This document shows, piece after piece, positions 18,451-27,130 of a DNA stretch of 40,980 bases. Source of the stretch: CAXBPY01 sp003455275 (GTDB lineage: Bacteria; Bacteroidota; Bacteroidia; Chitinophagales; UBA10324); NCBI GenBank assembly GCA_963977675.1, contig CAXBPY010000024.1, forward strand, positions 1 to 40,980, given 5' to 3'. The notes under the pieces were generated by a model. That model did not search any database. It had not been told where the DNA came from and saw only the letters and a program-made list of their open reading frames with translations. The stretch's first letter is position 1. Each line of letters begins with the position of its first letter. The translations under genes and the position numbers were made by a program.

Positions 18451-18615
18451 ACTTTTATTTCAGAAATATTATTGCAAACTTTTTCTATGAACTCAAAAAC
18501 TATTGAAAAGAGCTGGCAAAAAATTAAAGGGTTATCCGGCTTTTGATGCTTATATAATTATTTTTAATCTTGACATGTAGCAGAATACAAGTACAAAATT
18601 TCTGAAAGAAATATT

Positions 18616-19134
18616 ATGAAAACACTAACGAAAATTTTATTTCTCGCTTCCGTTGTGGCGGCGTGTAACTCAGCTTCTGTAAAGAATGATGATCCTAAAA
18701 AAGCGGCGGTTATGGATACAACGCCAAGAGTCACCGGCATTGGTGGAATATTTTTTAAAAGCAGAAACCCGAAAGAAACTCAGGAATGGTATGGAAAAAA
18801 TTTAGGACTTTCAATTGATCAGTATGGTTCCCCATTCGAATTCAGAAACGCAAACCGTCCTGATGAAATCAATTATCTTGAGTGGAGCGTTTTCAAAGAC
18901 AGCACAAAGTATTTTCTACCTTCAGAAAAAGAGTTCATGATCAATTACCGTGTTCAGAATTTAAAAGGACTTGTCCGTAATTTAAGGGAGAGCGGTGTAA
19001 CCATCGTGGATACGATTGAAACTTATGATTACGGAAAGTTCGTTCACATTATGGACAATGACGGAAATAAGATTGAGCTTTGGGAACCCATCGATAGCGT
19101 ACTGACCAAACTCGGAACAAAAACAACTAAGTAA
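18616..19134 (+). CDS. VOC (glyoxalase-like) family lipoprotein
   Basis: A 172-residue protein with a lipoprotein signal (lipobox VVAAC, Cys17) followed by a vicinal-oxygen-chelate fold. Beta-alpha-beta modules are visible: ITGIGGIFFKSRNPKETQEWYGKNLGLSI, then the central INYLEWSVF, then MINYRVQNLKGLVRNLRESGVTI and the closing FVHIMDNDGNKIELWEPID, whose Glu is in the usual metal-ligand position. Relatives include glyoxalase I, bleomycin-binding proteins and ring-cleaving dioxygenases, and these are normally cytoplasmic, so the lipid anchor is odd. The substrate is unknown. The DUF1801-like gene follows 11 bases later, so the two are probably co-transcribed. Confidence 0.82.
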   Translation: MKTLTKILFLASVVAACNSASVKNDDPKKAAVMDTTPRVTGIGGIFFKSRNPKETQEWYGKNLGLSIDQYGSPFEFRNANRPDEINYLEWSVFKDSTKYFLPSEKEFMINYRVQNLKGLVRNLRESGVTIVDTIETYDYGKFVHIMDNDGNKIELWEPIDSVLTKLGTKTTK

Positions 19135-19145
19135 AATTTTTTGTA

Positions 19146-19538
19146 ATGCCTATAACTGACGAGACTCGCCGGCAAATTTTTGACACACTGAAAAAAAACC
19201 TGGAAACTGTTGCGCCGCCAATGGTGGCATCAGGTGGTCATGATTATCACGATTACCAACTGTTGGGAAACAAACCTGTTTCTTATGGTCATGATAAAAA
19301 AATTATTCCGGGGATGTTTTTCGCTGCTGTTGCAAACAGAAAGGATAGCGTGACTTTTCATTTCTTTCCCTGCTATATGGATTCAAAACTAAAATCAGTT
19401 GCACCATCACTTTACAAATGCCTGAAAGGAAAAACATGTTTTCACTTTAAGAAAACTGAACAGGTAAATGAAAAAGAATTAAAAGCATTGCTGAAAGAAG
19501 GAGTGAAGGCATGGAAGAAAATGGGTTATATGAAATAA
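19146..19538 (+). CDS. DUF1801/YdhG-like protein
   Basis: A 130-residue cytoplasmic protein without signal peptide or membrane segment. Its layout fits the DUF1801 (YdhG/iron-chaperone-like) fold: an N-terminal helix, a GHDYHDYQLLGNKPVSYG segment, a central FFAAVANRKDSVTFHFFPCYM strand pair and a C-terminal lysine-rich part KTCFHFKKTEQVNEKELKALLKEGVKAWKKMGY that matches the family's final strand-helix. It probably shares a transcript with the VOC lipoprotein 11 bases upstream. Its molecular function is unknown. The assignment rests on pattern memory, not on catalytic residues. Confidence 0.6.
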   Translation: MPITDETRRQIFDTLKKNLETVAPPMVASGGHDYHDYQLLGNKPVSYGHDKKIIPGMFFAAVANRKDSVTFHFFPCYMDSKLKSVAPSLYKCLKGKTCFHFKKTEQVNEKELKALLKEGVKAWKKMGYMK

Positions 19539-20024
19539 TTATTCCAAGGAAAATGACAGGTCACCGAATGAAGAACAAATTCCACCCAGATAGTACATTA
19601 AAAACAAAGTGCCGGCAACACAAGCCCCATTTATAACACAACCTCCGACTGCGCCGGTTATGTCATTGGCGCTTGCATCCTTATCTGTAATAACCGCCAG
19701 CAGACCAATGGGCCCCAGAAAGCATCCCCAGGCGAATGATGGAATACCTGATGAAAATTTATTTTCATGAAGCATAGTATCGCACTGAACAGAAAAATTG
19801 GCGAACGCCAGCAGTTCAGGATTTGCTTTCGAAACTTCAGAGTAACTGAGATTATTTTCTTTCACAAATTGTTCGACAGCCGTGATACTTTTCATAGCAT
19901 CTTTCACTTTTTGTTTGTCATAAGTAAAAAGATCAGAAGCAAAATTCAGATGAAAGGAAAAAATCAGAATAAGAAGGGCAACTGTTTTTATACCGGCTGT
20001 TGAGGATTTCATTTTGTTTAACAT
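19539..20024 (-). CDS. Exported or membrane hypothetical protein with C-terminal Gly-rich helices
   Basis: A 161-residue protein with a hydrophobic N-terminal signal (about residues 5-28, ending FHLNFAS), a charged helical middle (KQKVKDAMKSITAVEQFVKENNLSYSEV) and a C-terminal pair of glycine-rich hydrophobic segments (FAWGCFLGPIGLLAVITD and a second ending GTLFLMYYLGG) linked by an Asp-containing loop. I recall small Bacteroidota proteins with the same FAWGxxxGxxGLL ending, without known function. The frame runs up to 20084, but that extension covers a palindrome and is not signal-like, so I chose ATG 20024; ATG 20012 is also possible. It lies about 90 bases after the HlyD gene on the same strand, behind two inverted repeats. 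Confidence 0.6.
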   Translation of the reverse strand: MLNKMKSSTAGIKTVALLILIFSFHLNFASDLFTYDKQKVKDAMKSITAVEQFVKENNLSYSEVSKANPELLAFANFSVQCDTMLHENKFSSGIPSFAWGCFLGPIGLLAVITDKDASANDITGAVGGCVINGACVAGTLFLMYYLGGICSSFGDLSFSLE

Positions 20025-20031
20025 TTTGATT

Positions 20032-20092
20032 GTTGTTTTTGATAACACAAAACAACCGTAACCAATAATGTCGCTGCTTGACAAATGTCAAG
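20032..20092 (-). promoter_or_regulatory. Two inverted repeats in the leader of the small envelope protein gene
   Basis: Reading away from the HlyD stop, a 16-base palindrome CTTGACAAATGTCAAG (7-bp arms, 20077-20092) is followed by a second inverted repeat with 8-bp arms, GTTGTTTT at 20032-20039 and its complement at 20049-20056. The second ends 7 bases before the chosen start codon and could sequester the initiation region in the mRNA. The first has no U-tract and looks like a repressor-type operator. Function is inferred from position only. Confidence 0.45.
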
Positions 20093-20113
20093 AAAACAAT
20101 GAGGCAGATTTAA

Positions 20114-21466
20114 TTAATCCTTACTATCGTCTGAAGATTTTTTATCGTCTCCTTCATACAAATCCTTTTTGTCAACCTTCTTCACTTTCATTTTGTCTTT
20201 CAGTTTGCGTGAGATGGCGCTATAAGGAGCGGAAACAATTTCTTCATCGCCTTTTAATCCGGAGAGTATTTGGATATATTCATCATCCTGAATTCCGGTG
20301 GTGACTTCAACCTGTTTCACCTGGCCGTTATCATATACAAAAACATACTCCTTCGTTTTTTCACTCGAAGATTTTTTCTTTTCGTTCTTTTCATCCTTTC
20401 CGGTTGTGTCTTCACGCGTAGTGACCGATGGAATTGGAACAGAAGAAACATTGTATTCATGATTTGTCAGAATGTTTACAGATGCAGTCATGCCGGGAAG
20501 GAACGGAAATTTTTTATTCTTCACATCCATCATACTGACGAAGTAACTTTCATCGAGAAGAATTTTTACAGTGAAATTGGTTACGCTTTCAGTGCTCACT
20601 AACTGACTTCCGGTGTTGGATGAATTGGCTACCTGGTAAACAATTCCTTTAAAAACTTTATCGGGATAAGCATCTACTTCAATATCTGCGGTGTCACCAA
20701 CTTTTACTTTCAGTACATCGTTCTCACTCACATCAACGCGAGCCTCCATTGAATATAAGTTAGCAATGCGCAGCAATTCTGTTCCTGCCATTTGAGTGGT
20801 TCCAACTACGCGCTCACCTTTCTCAACATTCAGTTTTGAAATGATTCCGCTTACCGGAGCGAATATGCTGGTCTTGTTCAGCTGATCGTTTGCTTCCTTC
20901 ATAGAAGCTTGAGCACTGTTGACCATATACTTCGATGCTTCCACTGATTGTTTGGCTCCATCATAATTTGCTTTCGCTGTTTTATAGGCTGCTTCATATT
21001 GATCAAACTCAGCCTGAGAAATTACCTTCTTTGAAAATAAATCTTTGTTTCGATTAAAATCTTTATCAGCTTTTTCAAACTGAACTTGTATCTGTGTTAA
21101 CTGTGATTCAGCATTCAGCTCATTAGCCTTTGCCTGATTTAGAGCTGCCACAGCCTGATCAACCTGAGATACATAAATATCAGGTTTGATTTTCGCGAGT
21201 AACTGACCGGCAATCACGCTGTCACCTTCCACCACATTAAGTTCAACAATTTCACCTGATACATCGGGAGAAATTTTCACCTCTACCTTCGGATAAATTT
21301 TTCCGGTAGCAGATACTTTTTCTACAATGTCGCGCTTTGAAATTTTCTCAGTCGCAATTTTTACTGAGTTGTCGGAAGATATCCAACCTGCTTTTTTTCC
21401 AATTACAACAAACAGGATAAGAAATAAAACAATTCCACCGAGCCAGTATAATAGTTTTCTGCTCAT
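20114..21466 (-). CDS. Periplasmic adaptor subunit of an efflux pump (HlyD/MacA-type)
   Basis: A 450-residue membrane-fusion protein that links an inner-membrane pump to a TolC channel. It has an N-terminal membrane anchor (about residues 5-23), a first lipoyl half-motif (ATGKIYPKVEVKISPDVSGEIVELNVVEGDSV), a long helical hairpin rich in Ala/Gln/Asn (about 95-195), the second lipoyl half (SIFAPVSGIISKLNVEKGERVVG), and beta-barrel and membrane-proximal domains. A low-complexity insert of Lys/Glu/Ser (KDEKNEKKKSSSEKTKE) and a strongly charged tail are unusual additions. Its start overlaps the tolC-like stop by one base (TAATG), so the two are translationally coupled. No ABC or RND pump gene follows in the window. 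Confidence 0.9.
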   Translation of the reverse strand: MSRKLLYWLGGIVLFLILFVVIGKKAGWISSDNSVKIATEKISKRDIVEKVSATGKIYPKVEVKISPDVSGEIVELNVVEGDSVIAGQLLAKIKPDIYVSQVDQAVAALNQAKANELNAESQLTQIQVQFEKADKDFNRNKDLFSKKVISQAEFDQYEAAYKTAKANYDGAKQSVEASKYMVNSAQASMKEANDQLNKTSIFAPVSGIISKLNVEKGERVVGTTQMAGTELLRIANLYSMEARVDVSENDVLKVKVGDTADIEVDAYPDKVFKGIVYQVANSSNTGSQLVSTESVTNFTVKILLDESYFVSMMDVKNKKFPFLPGMTASVNILTNHEYNVSSVPIPSVTTREDTTGKDEKNEKKKSSSEKTKEYVFVYDNGQVKQVEVTTGIQDDEYIQILSGLKGDEEIVSAPYSAISRKLKDKMKVKKVDKKDLYEGDDKKSSDDSKD

Positions 21467-22953
21467 TAGTTAAGGTTTAAAGGTTTGCCCTGGTAGTAGT
21501 CCAGAACTTTCAGTTTAAAAATGTAATCAAATTTTGCCTGAAGGGTTTGGCTCTTCGCCGCGCTGAGCGCATTTTGAGCGGTTACATAATCAATTGAGGC
21601 GAGCACTCCGGCATCATATTTAACTTTTGCATAATTAAAACTTTCTTCAGCAGATGATTCGGCTTTAAGAGCTGCACTGTATTTATCCTTTCCTGCCACA
21701 GCATCGGCATAAGCAGTTTCAATATTTTTTTTCAATTGTTGTTTTTGTAAATCAAGATTCAATTGCTCATTCAGTAAATTGATTTTACTTCTTGAAACAT
21801 TGGTATGTGTTGCCCATCCATTAAAGATTGGAAAGTTGAGAGATAAACCAAAACCCTGACCGAAATTATCTTTCAATTGATTTCCTAACGGTGTATTCTC
21901 AAATTGGAAAGTTGGGTTCAAAGTATAAACCGGGTTAAGATTTACTGCGTCAAAACCGATAAGCAGCGTGTCATAAGTTGTAGTGCCGGTTACTCTTTTC
22001 ACGGCATTTGAATATTGAGTGGAAAGACTTCCGAACAAACTGAGAGAAGGCGAAAATCCACCTCGTGCCGCAGACAATCCCTTTTCAGCACCGAGTACTC
22101 TGAATTCCGCGCTCTTGATTCCGGGTTGGTTTCCGAGAGCAATTTGATAAATAGATTCGGCAGTAATGTCAGCGAAAGCCAAATCAACCGGAATTTTCAG
22201 ATCAGGAACAACAATATCAAATGGATGATCAAGATTCAGCAATTGCTGAAGATTGAGTTGAGCAAGCGTCAATTGATTTTTCGCACTAACTGTGTTAAAC
22301 TCATCAGTGGCTTCTTGTGACTGTATCTGCAATAACGCTCCTTCTGCAAGAGCGCCTGCGTCAACCAGGTGCTGCGTATTCGTCACTTGCTGCTTCGAAA
22401 GATTTTCCTGTGATTGTGCGTTTGCATAATTTTCTTTCGCAAATAGTACCTGAAGGTAAGCTGTTGCCACGCTGAGCGAAATATCATTTGCATATTGAGC
22501 ATAACTGAACCGTGAAGACATGTAATCAAAATATGCTTTTCGCATTTCATTCAGTTTAGAAAATCCGCTGAACAAAGTGACATTCGAACTCAAAGAAGCA
22601 TTGCCCGACTGAATGCTTTGATTGACGAAAAGGTTGGTAGTCGGGTCTATATTTTTTCCATAGTTATATCCGTAATTAACCGAACTGTTCAGGCTCGGAA
22701 GCAAACCTAATTTTGATTGTGTGTAGGAATCTTTACTTAGTTCAGCAGTAAGCTCAGATTGTTTAAGTTGAATATTATTATCCTTCGCGTATGTAATACA
22801 TTGTTCAAGAGACCAAATTTCCTGTGCATGGGATTGCAAAAAACTCAGTGCAACAATTGAAAGGATAAGTGAGAAAAGGTGAAAGAAATATCTTAGGTGC
22901 AATGAAAAAACTGTTATGAGTCGCCAAATATAATTGTCTGTTTTACTCAGCAC
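21466..22953 (-). CDS. TolC family outer membrane efflux protein
   Basis: A 495-residue outer-membrane channel with two internally related halves, each carrying TolC-type helices: WSLEQCITYAKDNNIQLKQSELTAELSKDSY... and the second copy ESIYQIALGNQPGIKSAEFRVLGAEKGLSAARGGFSPSLSLFGSLS, plus a final KVKYDAGVLASIDYVTAQNALSAAKSQTLQAKFDYIFKLKVLDYYQGK. An N-terminal signal ends in SHAQ near residue 44, which makes the chosen start rather long; an internal TTG about 17 codons later would give a more typical signal peptide. It is the first gene of a two-gene unit with the HlyD-type adaptor and is divergent from tadA, with 44 bases between the starts. Confidence 0.9.
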   Translation of the reverse strand: MLSKTDNYIWRLITVFSLHLRYFFHLFSLILSIVALSFLQSHAQEIWSLEQCITYAKDNNIQLKQSELTAELSKDSYTQSKLGLLPSLNSSVNYGYNYGKNIDPTTNLFVNQSIQSGNASLSSNVTLFSGFSKLNEMRKAYFDYMSSRFSYAQYANDISLSVATAYLQVLFAKENYANAQSQENLSKQQVTNTQHLVDAGALAEGALLQIQSQEATDEFNTVSAKNQLTLAQLNLQQLLNLDHPFDIVVPDLKIPVDLAFADITAESIYQIALGNQPGIKSAEFRVLGAEKGLSAARGGFSPSLSLFGSLSTQYSNAVKRVTGTTTYDTLLIGFDAVNLNPVYTLNPTFQFENTPLGNQLKDNFGQGFGLSLNFPIFNGWATHTNVSRSKINLLNEQLNLDLQKQQLKKNIETAYADAVAGKDKYSAALKAESSAEESFNYAKVKYDAGVLASIDYVTAQNALSAAKSQTLQAKFDYIFKLKVLDYYQGKPLNLN

Positions 22954-22997
22954 TGAACCTGTAATATGATTAATGGATAACGAGTATTTAATCTGCT

Positions 22998-23471
22998 ATG
23001 TTTATTTGTTGCATTGTGAATGAAATAAAAAATATTTTACCTGACGAATATTATATGCGCGAAGCATTGAAGGAAGCTGTTTATGCATTGGAGAAAGATG
23101 AAGTGCCAATCGGAGCAGTGATTGTAAGCCTTGGAAAAATAATAGCTCGCGGACATAACCAGGTTGAATTGCTGAAAGATGTAACAGCTCACGCAGAAAT
23201 GATCGCCATCACTTCAGCAGCAAATCATTTTGGAAGTAAATATTTAACGGATTGCACTTTGTATGTAACACTGGAACCTTGTATGATGTGTGCAACCGCA
23301 ATTGGTTGGGCACAGATTCCCCGGTTGGTATATGGAGCCCTCGATGAGAAAAAAGGATTTACTCTTATTTCTAAAAAAGTGCTGCATCCTAAATGTGAAG
23401 TTGTGAATGGATTGCTTTCTGATGAATGCAGTCAATTGATAAAAGAATTTTTCAGGAAGAAGAGAAAATAA
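22998..23471 (+). CDS. tadA: tRNA-specific adenosine deaminase
   Basis: This enzyme converts adenosine-34 of the tRNA-Arg(ACG) anticodon to inosine, which is needed to read CGC and CGA codons. The 157 residues contain the zinc cytidine-deaminase-type motifs: His65-Ala-Glu67 and Pro94-Cys95-Met-Met-Cys98, together with EVPIGAVIV and ARGHNQVE at the substrate side and IPRLVYGALDEKKGF after the second motif. The start could be ATG 22998 or GTG 23016; the latter gives MNEIKNILPDEYYM, closer to typical Bacteroidota TadA beginnings. The gene is divergent from the tolC-like gene. Confidence 0.92.
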   Translation: MFICCIVNEIKNILPDEYYMREALKEAVYALEKDEVPIGAVIVSLGKIIARGHNQVELLKDVTAHAEMIAITSAANHFGSKYLTDCTLYVTLEPCMMCATAIGWAQIPRLVYGALDEKKGFTLISKKVLHPKCEVVNGLLSDECSQLIKEFFRKKRK

Positions 23472-23565
23472 AAAACAGGTTTTAGGTCGGTAAGACCATC
23501 TGAAATAATCTGAACGAATTATACCTTTAGTAGCAACTTATTAAAAGAATCTCTATCTTCAGTCA

Positions 23566-26295
23566 ATGAAAAAAAATATTTTTCATTGTATTGTATCAGT
23601 ACTTTTAGTGATGTCCAACTCATTAGGAGTTTCAGCCCAATGGACCTGTGCAGATGTTAATCTTACCATTGATGCACCACAAAACCTCCCTTACCCTGAT
23701 GATTATCTAAACTTTGATTTTTTCAGTGCTGATTTTGATGGTGATGGATTTAAGGATCTTCTGGGCGAAGCAAACATTAATGGAGAAATTGGACCTGAGA
23801 TTTTTTTGAATACATCAGTTGCACTGGGACCTATAACATTTAACTCAACACCATCTCTGATCTATTCACATAGCAATGCAACACTATTCAATTACCCTGC
23901 AATTACTGTTGCTGATTTTAATTCAGATGGAAAACCTGATGTTGCGGAGCAGGTATATGATTCAATATTAGTTTACAAGAACAATTCAACTTCGGGGAAC
24001 ATTAGTTTTAGCGTTGCCGCAAGATTTCATATTGGTTATCCGGTTAATATTTCTTATGTAGGATTTACCTATGCTGTTAAATTATTAATGGGCGAAGACA
24101 TGGACGGCGATTCTAACCCGGATATAGAATTGGATGATGTTCATGGTCATATTTCTATTTTCAGGAACACAACTCCTTCTGGTTCTTCAGTGTGCACTTT
24201 TGCCCCGGCGTTTGTTTTGCCTTATCCAAGTTCATTCACTTTTGGTATGGCAATAAATGATTTTACAGGAGATGGGTTGCCTGATATATGCGCGCATTCA
24301 TCTGATACGCTTTACAATTTTGCAAATACAACTGTCGGTACCAACCTCAGTTTTTCTTATTCAGGTCATTATGAATTAAACACAGTGAATCTAAGCGCAT
24401 GGAACAATGATCAATCACTCAACTTTGATTATGCCGATGCTGATTTGGATGGTAAAACTGATTTGTTGCTTCATGTAAATTATTCCAATGATCCGGATAG
24501 CAGTTTCGTTTGCATTCTACATAATGGAAGCACCTCTTCTCAAGTATTATGGGATTATAAATACAGGTTTGGCTATCCATTCCATACGCCTTTGATCATG
24601 TCAGCTGTCTTCTTAAAAGTGTGCGAATCTGTTCCGGATGTGGTGGTGGCTCTGGATGGAATTCAATCAGGAGGAAGTCAGGCATTTTGGTATTTTAAAA
24701 ATACCTCTACTGCCGGTGTAATTAGTTTCAATCTCAATCCATGTATAGTTCTGAATATTGAATCTGATATGTTGTGTGTTGATGATTTTAATAATGACAG
24801 CAAAGCAGATTTTTGTTCCTGGTGGGACCTGCATCAAATTGCAAAAGTCAGAAACCTTTCGTTGTTCGCCTCATCGGTAGGTTCAATAAATAATATTGCT
24901 CCATCGATTCAAACTTCAGGATGCCTTCAGGAAATTTCTTTTAATTATTCAACTTCATGTTTTGCTGAGACGCTGCATTTCGACTGGAGCCCATCGATTG
25001 CCGGCGACACTTCAGTTGCGTGGTTAGACCCGATAAATGATTCTGTTACTGTACATGTATATACAGATAGCCTGACTTATGATTCAACTTTTACTTTTTT
25101 ATATAACCCACCGTCGCCAAATGTTGCCGCCAATGTTATCACCACTTTATGTCAGCGAACCATTACACTAACTCCATCTTCAAATTGTGACAGTTCAGTT
25201 TTTCATTATGTGTGGTCTCCGTCTTTTGCCGGTGATACCAATGTTGCAGTTATTTCAGGTTATTCTGGATTAGTTACTGTTCATGCTTATAACGATTCTC
25301 TGACATTTGACAGCACATTTCATTTCCAGATTACATTGCCTCAAATGAATGTAACCCCAACGAACGACACAATTTGCGCCGGACAATCAACTCAGATTTT
25401 TGCTTCAGGTGATCAGCAATATTCATGGTCACCATCATCAGGATTAAGCTCAACTTCAAATTCATCTGTTACTGCTTCTCCTACATTGACCACGACTTAC
25501 ACAGTAATGGGTTCTTGTAATGATTCGGCTATTGTAGTAATTCATGTTAACCCTAATCCTGTCACCTCAGCCGGTCCTGATACAACTATTTGTTTCGGTC
25601 AACAGGTTCAATTAATTGCCGGTGGAGGAAATACTTATCAGTGGCAACCTGTATCAGGTTTGAGCAATTCCGGAATCTCAAATCCGATTGCTACGCCAAC
25701 AGTTTCTACTACATACACAGTCTTAATTACAAACCAATTTGGTTGCTCCAATACTGAGTCCGTAGTAATTTTTGTTACCTATATACCTCAGATTTATGCG
25801 GGACACGATACCACTATACTTATTAATTCTTCATATCTGATTTCTGACGCCAGTACTGATGGATTTACTTATTTCTGGTCGCCTGATTCGTGGATCAATA
25901 ATATTTCAGTAGTCAATCCAATTGTTACTCCATTGATTACAACAACATATATTCTAACCTCAGTTAGCGCTGAGGGTTGCATTGTTTCTGATTCGGTTGT
26001 CATTTATGTCGATCAGAATCTCTATCTATATTTTCCTTCGGCCTTCTCGCCAAACGGAGATGGTGTTAATGATATTTTTCATCCGGTTTTTTATAATGTC
26101 AGCGATTATCATTTAAAAATTTTTAACCGTTGGGGAGAATTAATTTTTGAAACCAATGACCCCGCTGCCGGATGGGATGGAAAATATAAAGGAGAAGATC
26201 AGGAGGTGGGAGTTTATGTTTATTATGCCGATGCAAAAGGTTTTTCTGATGGAGTTTTCAAATCTCTTCAGGGAAATATCACCTTGCTGAGATAA
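23566..26295 (+). CDS. Secreted FG-GAP/VCBS repeat protein with T9SS type B (CHU_C) domain
   Basis: A 909-residue exported protein with a signal peptide ending near residue 25 (GVSAQ). The first half carries at least six calcium-loop motifs of the FG-GAP/VCBS type: DFDGDGFKD, DFNSDGKPD, DMDGDSNPD, DFTGDGLPD, DADLDGKTD and DFNNDSKAD, which suggests an integrin-like beta-propeller. The second half has two Ig/PKD-like modules (TICAGQSTQIFASG... and TICFGQQVQLIAGG..., each ending in TTTYTV or TTYTV). The last ~85 residues are a gliding-motility-type C-terminal domain, YFPSAFSPNGDGVNDIF... IFNRWGELIFET... WDGKYKGE... GVYVYYADAKG, the T9SS type B signal. Such proteins are usually surface adhesins; no enzyme motif is visible. 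Confidence 0.9.
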   Translation: MKKNIFHCIVSVLLVMSNSLGVSAQWTCADVNLTIDAPQNLPYPDDYLNFDFFSADFDGDGFKDLLGEANINGEIGPEIFLNTSVALGPITFNSTPSLIYSHSNATLFNYPAITVADFNSDGKPDVAEQVYDSILVYKNNSTSGNISFSVAARFHIGYPVNISYVGFTYAVKLLMGEDMDGDSNPDIELDDVHGHISIFRNTTPSGSSVCTFAPAFVLPYPSSFTFGMAINDFTGDGLPDICAHSSDTLYNFANTTVGTNLSFSYSGHYELNTVNLSAWNNDQSLNFDYADADLDGKTDLLLHVNYSNDPDSSFVCILHNGSTSSQVLWDYKYRFGYPFHTPLIMSAVFLKVCESVPDVVVALDGIQSGGSQAFWYFKNTSTAGVISFNLNPCIVLNIESDMLCVDDFNNDSKADFCSWWDLHQIAKVRNLSLFASSVGSINNIAPSIQTSGCLQEISFNYSTSCFAETLHFDWSPSIAGDTSVAWLDPINDSVTVHVYTDSLTYDSTFTFLYNPPSPNVAANVITTLCQRTITLTPSSNCDSSVFHYVWSPSFAGDTNVAVISGYSGLVTVHAYNDSLTFDSTFHFQITLPQMNVTPTNDTICAGQSTQIFASGDQQYSWSPSSGLSSTSNSSVTASPTLTTTYTVMGSCNDSAIVVIHVNPNPVTSAGPDTTICFGQQVQLIAGGGNTYQWQPVSGLSNSGISNPIATPTVSTTYTVLITNQFGCSNTESVVIFVTYIPQIYAGHDTTILINSSYLISDASTDGFTYFWSPDSWINNISVVNPIVTPLITTTYILTSVSAEGCIVSDSVVIYVDQNLYLYFPSAFSPNGDGVNDIFHPVFYNVSDYHLKIFNRWGELIFETNDPAAGWDGKYKGEDQEVGVYVYYADAKGFSDGVFKSLQGNITLLR

Positions 26296-26335
26296 TCAGT
26301 TTATTGTTCCGATCCATAATCTTTCGAAAAAAAAA

Positions 26336-26368
26336 TTTTGTTTCATTTCATGAAACCAATACTTATTG
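26336..26368 (+). promoter_or_regulatory. Possible sodA promoter with overlapping inverted repeat
   Basis: TTTTG at 26336-26340 is followed after 19 bases by TACTTATTG at 26360-26368, an imperfect match to the Bacteroidota -33/-7 pair. Inside the spacer lies GTTTCA (26340-26345) with its complement TGAAAC (26351-26356), and also the perfect palindrome TTTCATGAAA (26346-26355). A repressor or activator bound there would overlap the polymerase site. The support is only positional. Confidence 0.3.
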
Positions 26369-26439
26369 TCTTCAGTTTACATTAGCACACTTTCTACTAA
26401 GCGAAAGAAAATTTTAAAACACAAAAAACTTTTTTCATT

Positions 26440-27051
26440 ATGGCTTTTACACTACCATCTCTTCCTTATGCATTCGAAGCTCTTGAACCGCACATTGATT
26501 CCATGACCATGCAGATTCATCATGACAGGCATCACGCTGCTTATGTCACTAACCTTAACAATGCGATTGCGGGTAAGCCCGAAGAGAATATGAGCATTGA
26601 AGAAATCTGCCGCAACATTTCAAAACAACCAATGGCGGTGCGCAACAATGGAGGCGGTCACTATAATCACTCATTGTTTTGGACTATCATGAAACCAAAT
26701 GGAGGCGGCGCTGCAAACGGCGCAATTGCTGAAGCTATCAATTCTTCATTCGGAACATTTGATGCATTCAAAGAAAAATTCAGCCAGGCAGGAATTACAC
26801 GGTTCGGTTCAGGCTGGGCATGGCTCGGTGTAGGTGCTGATAAAAAACTTTGTGTATGCTCTACTCCAAATCAGGATAATCCGCTTATGGATATTGCTGA
26901 AACAAAATGTACACCTGTACTTGGCATGGATGTGTGGGAGCATGCCTATTATTTAAAGTATCAGAACAAACGCCCGGATTATGTTGCGGCATTCTGGAAT
27001 GTGATTAACTGGGAAGAAGTTAATCGCCGTTTTGCAGAAGCACTTAAATAG
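26440..27051 (+). CDS. sodA: Superoxide dismutase, Mn-type signature
   Basis: This 203-residue enzyme dismutates superoxide to oxygen and hydrogen peroxide. Metal ligands are visible as His27, His77 (in GGGHYNHSLFW), Asp164 and His168 (in DVWEHAYYLKY). The residues that separate Mn from Fe enzymes point to manganese: Gly73 stands where MnSOD has Gly and FeSOD has Gln, and Gln145 in the segment TPNQDNPLM is the MnSOD-type glutamine. A cambialistic enzyme cannot be excluded. There is no signal peptide, so it acts in the cytoplasm. It stands alone, with a terminator downstream. Confidence 0.95.
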   Translation: MAFTLPSLPYAFEALEPHIDSMTMQIHHDRHHAAYVTNLNNAIAGKPEENMSIEEICRNISKQPMAVRNNGGGHYNHSLFWTIMKPNGGGAANGAIAEAINSSFGTFDAFKEKFSQAGITRFGSGWAWLGVGADKKLCVCSTPNQDNPLMDIAETKCTPVLGMDVWEHAYYLKYQNKRPDYVAAFWNVINWEEVNRRFAEALK

Positions 27052-27094
27052 ATAATCGTAAATCGGTTTTCGTTTTTTTTAAATAAAGATTTTT

Positions 27095-27130
27095 AAAGAA
27101 GCAGTCATGAAAATGATTGCTTCTTTTTTT
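27095..27130. terminator. Terminator between sodA and the convergent TIGR02757 gene
   Basis: A 14-bp stem, 27095-27108 with 27113-27126 (one G-T pair, 4-base loop), is followed by a T-run on the + strand and by a weaker T-rich stretch on the - strand. It lies between two convergent genes, touching the - strand stop, and probably serves sodA and perhaps both. Confidence 0.8.

Noticed and set aside
18487..18546. A 19-codon open frame in the gap before the VOC gene
   Set aside because: It is too short, with no family likeness and no clear translation signal.
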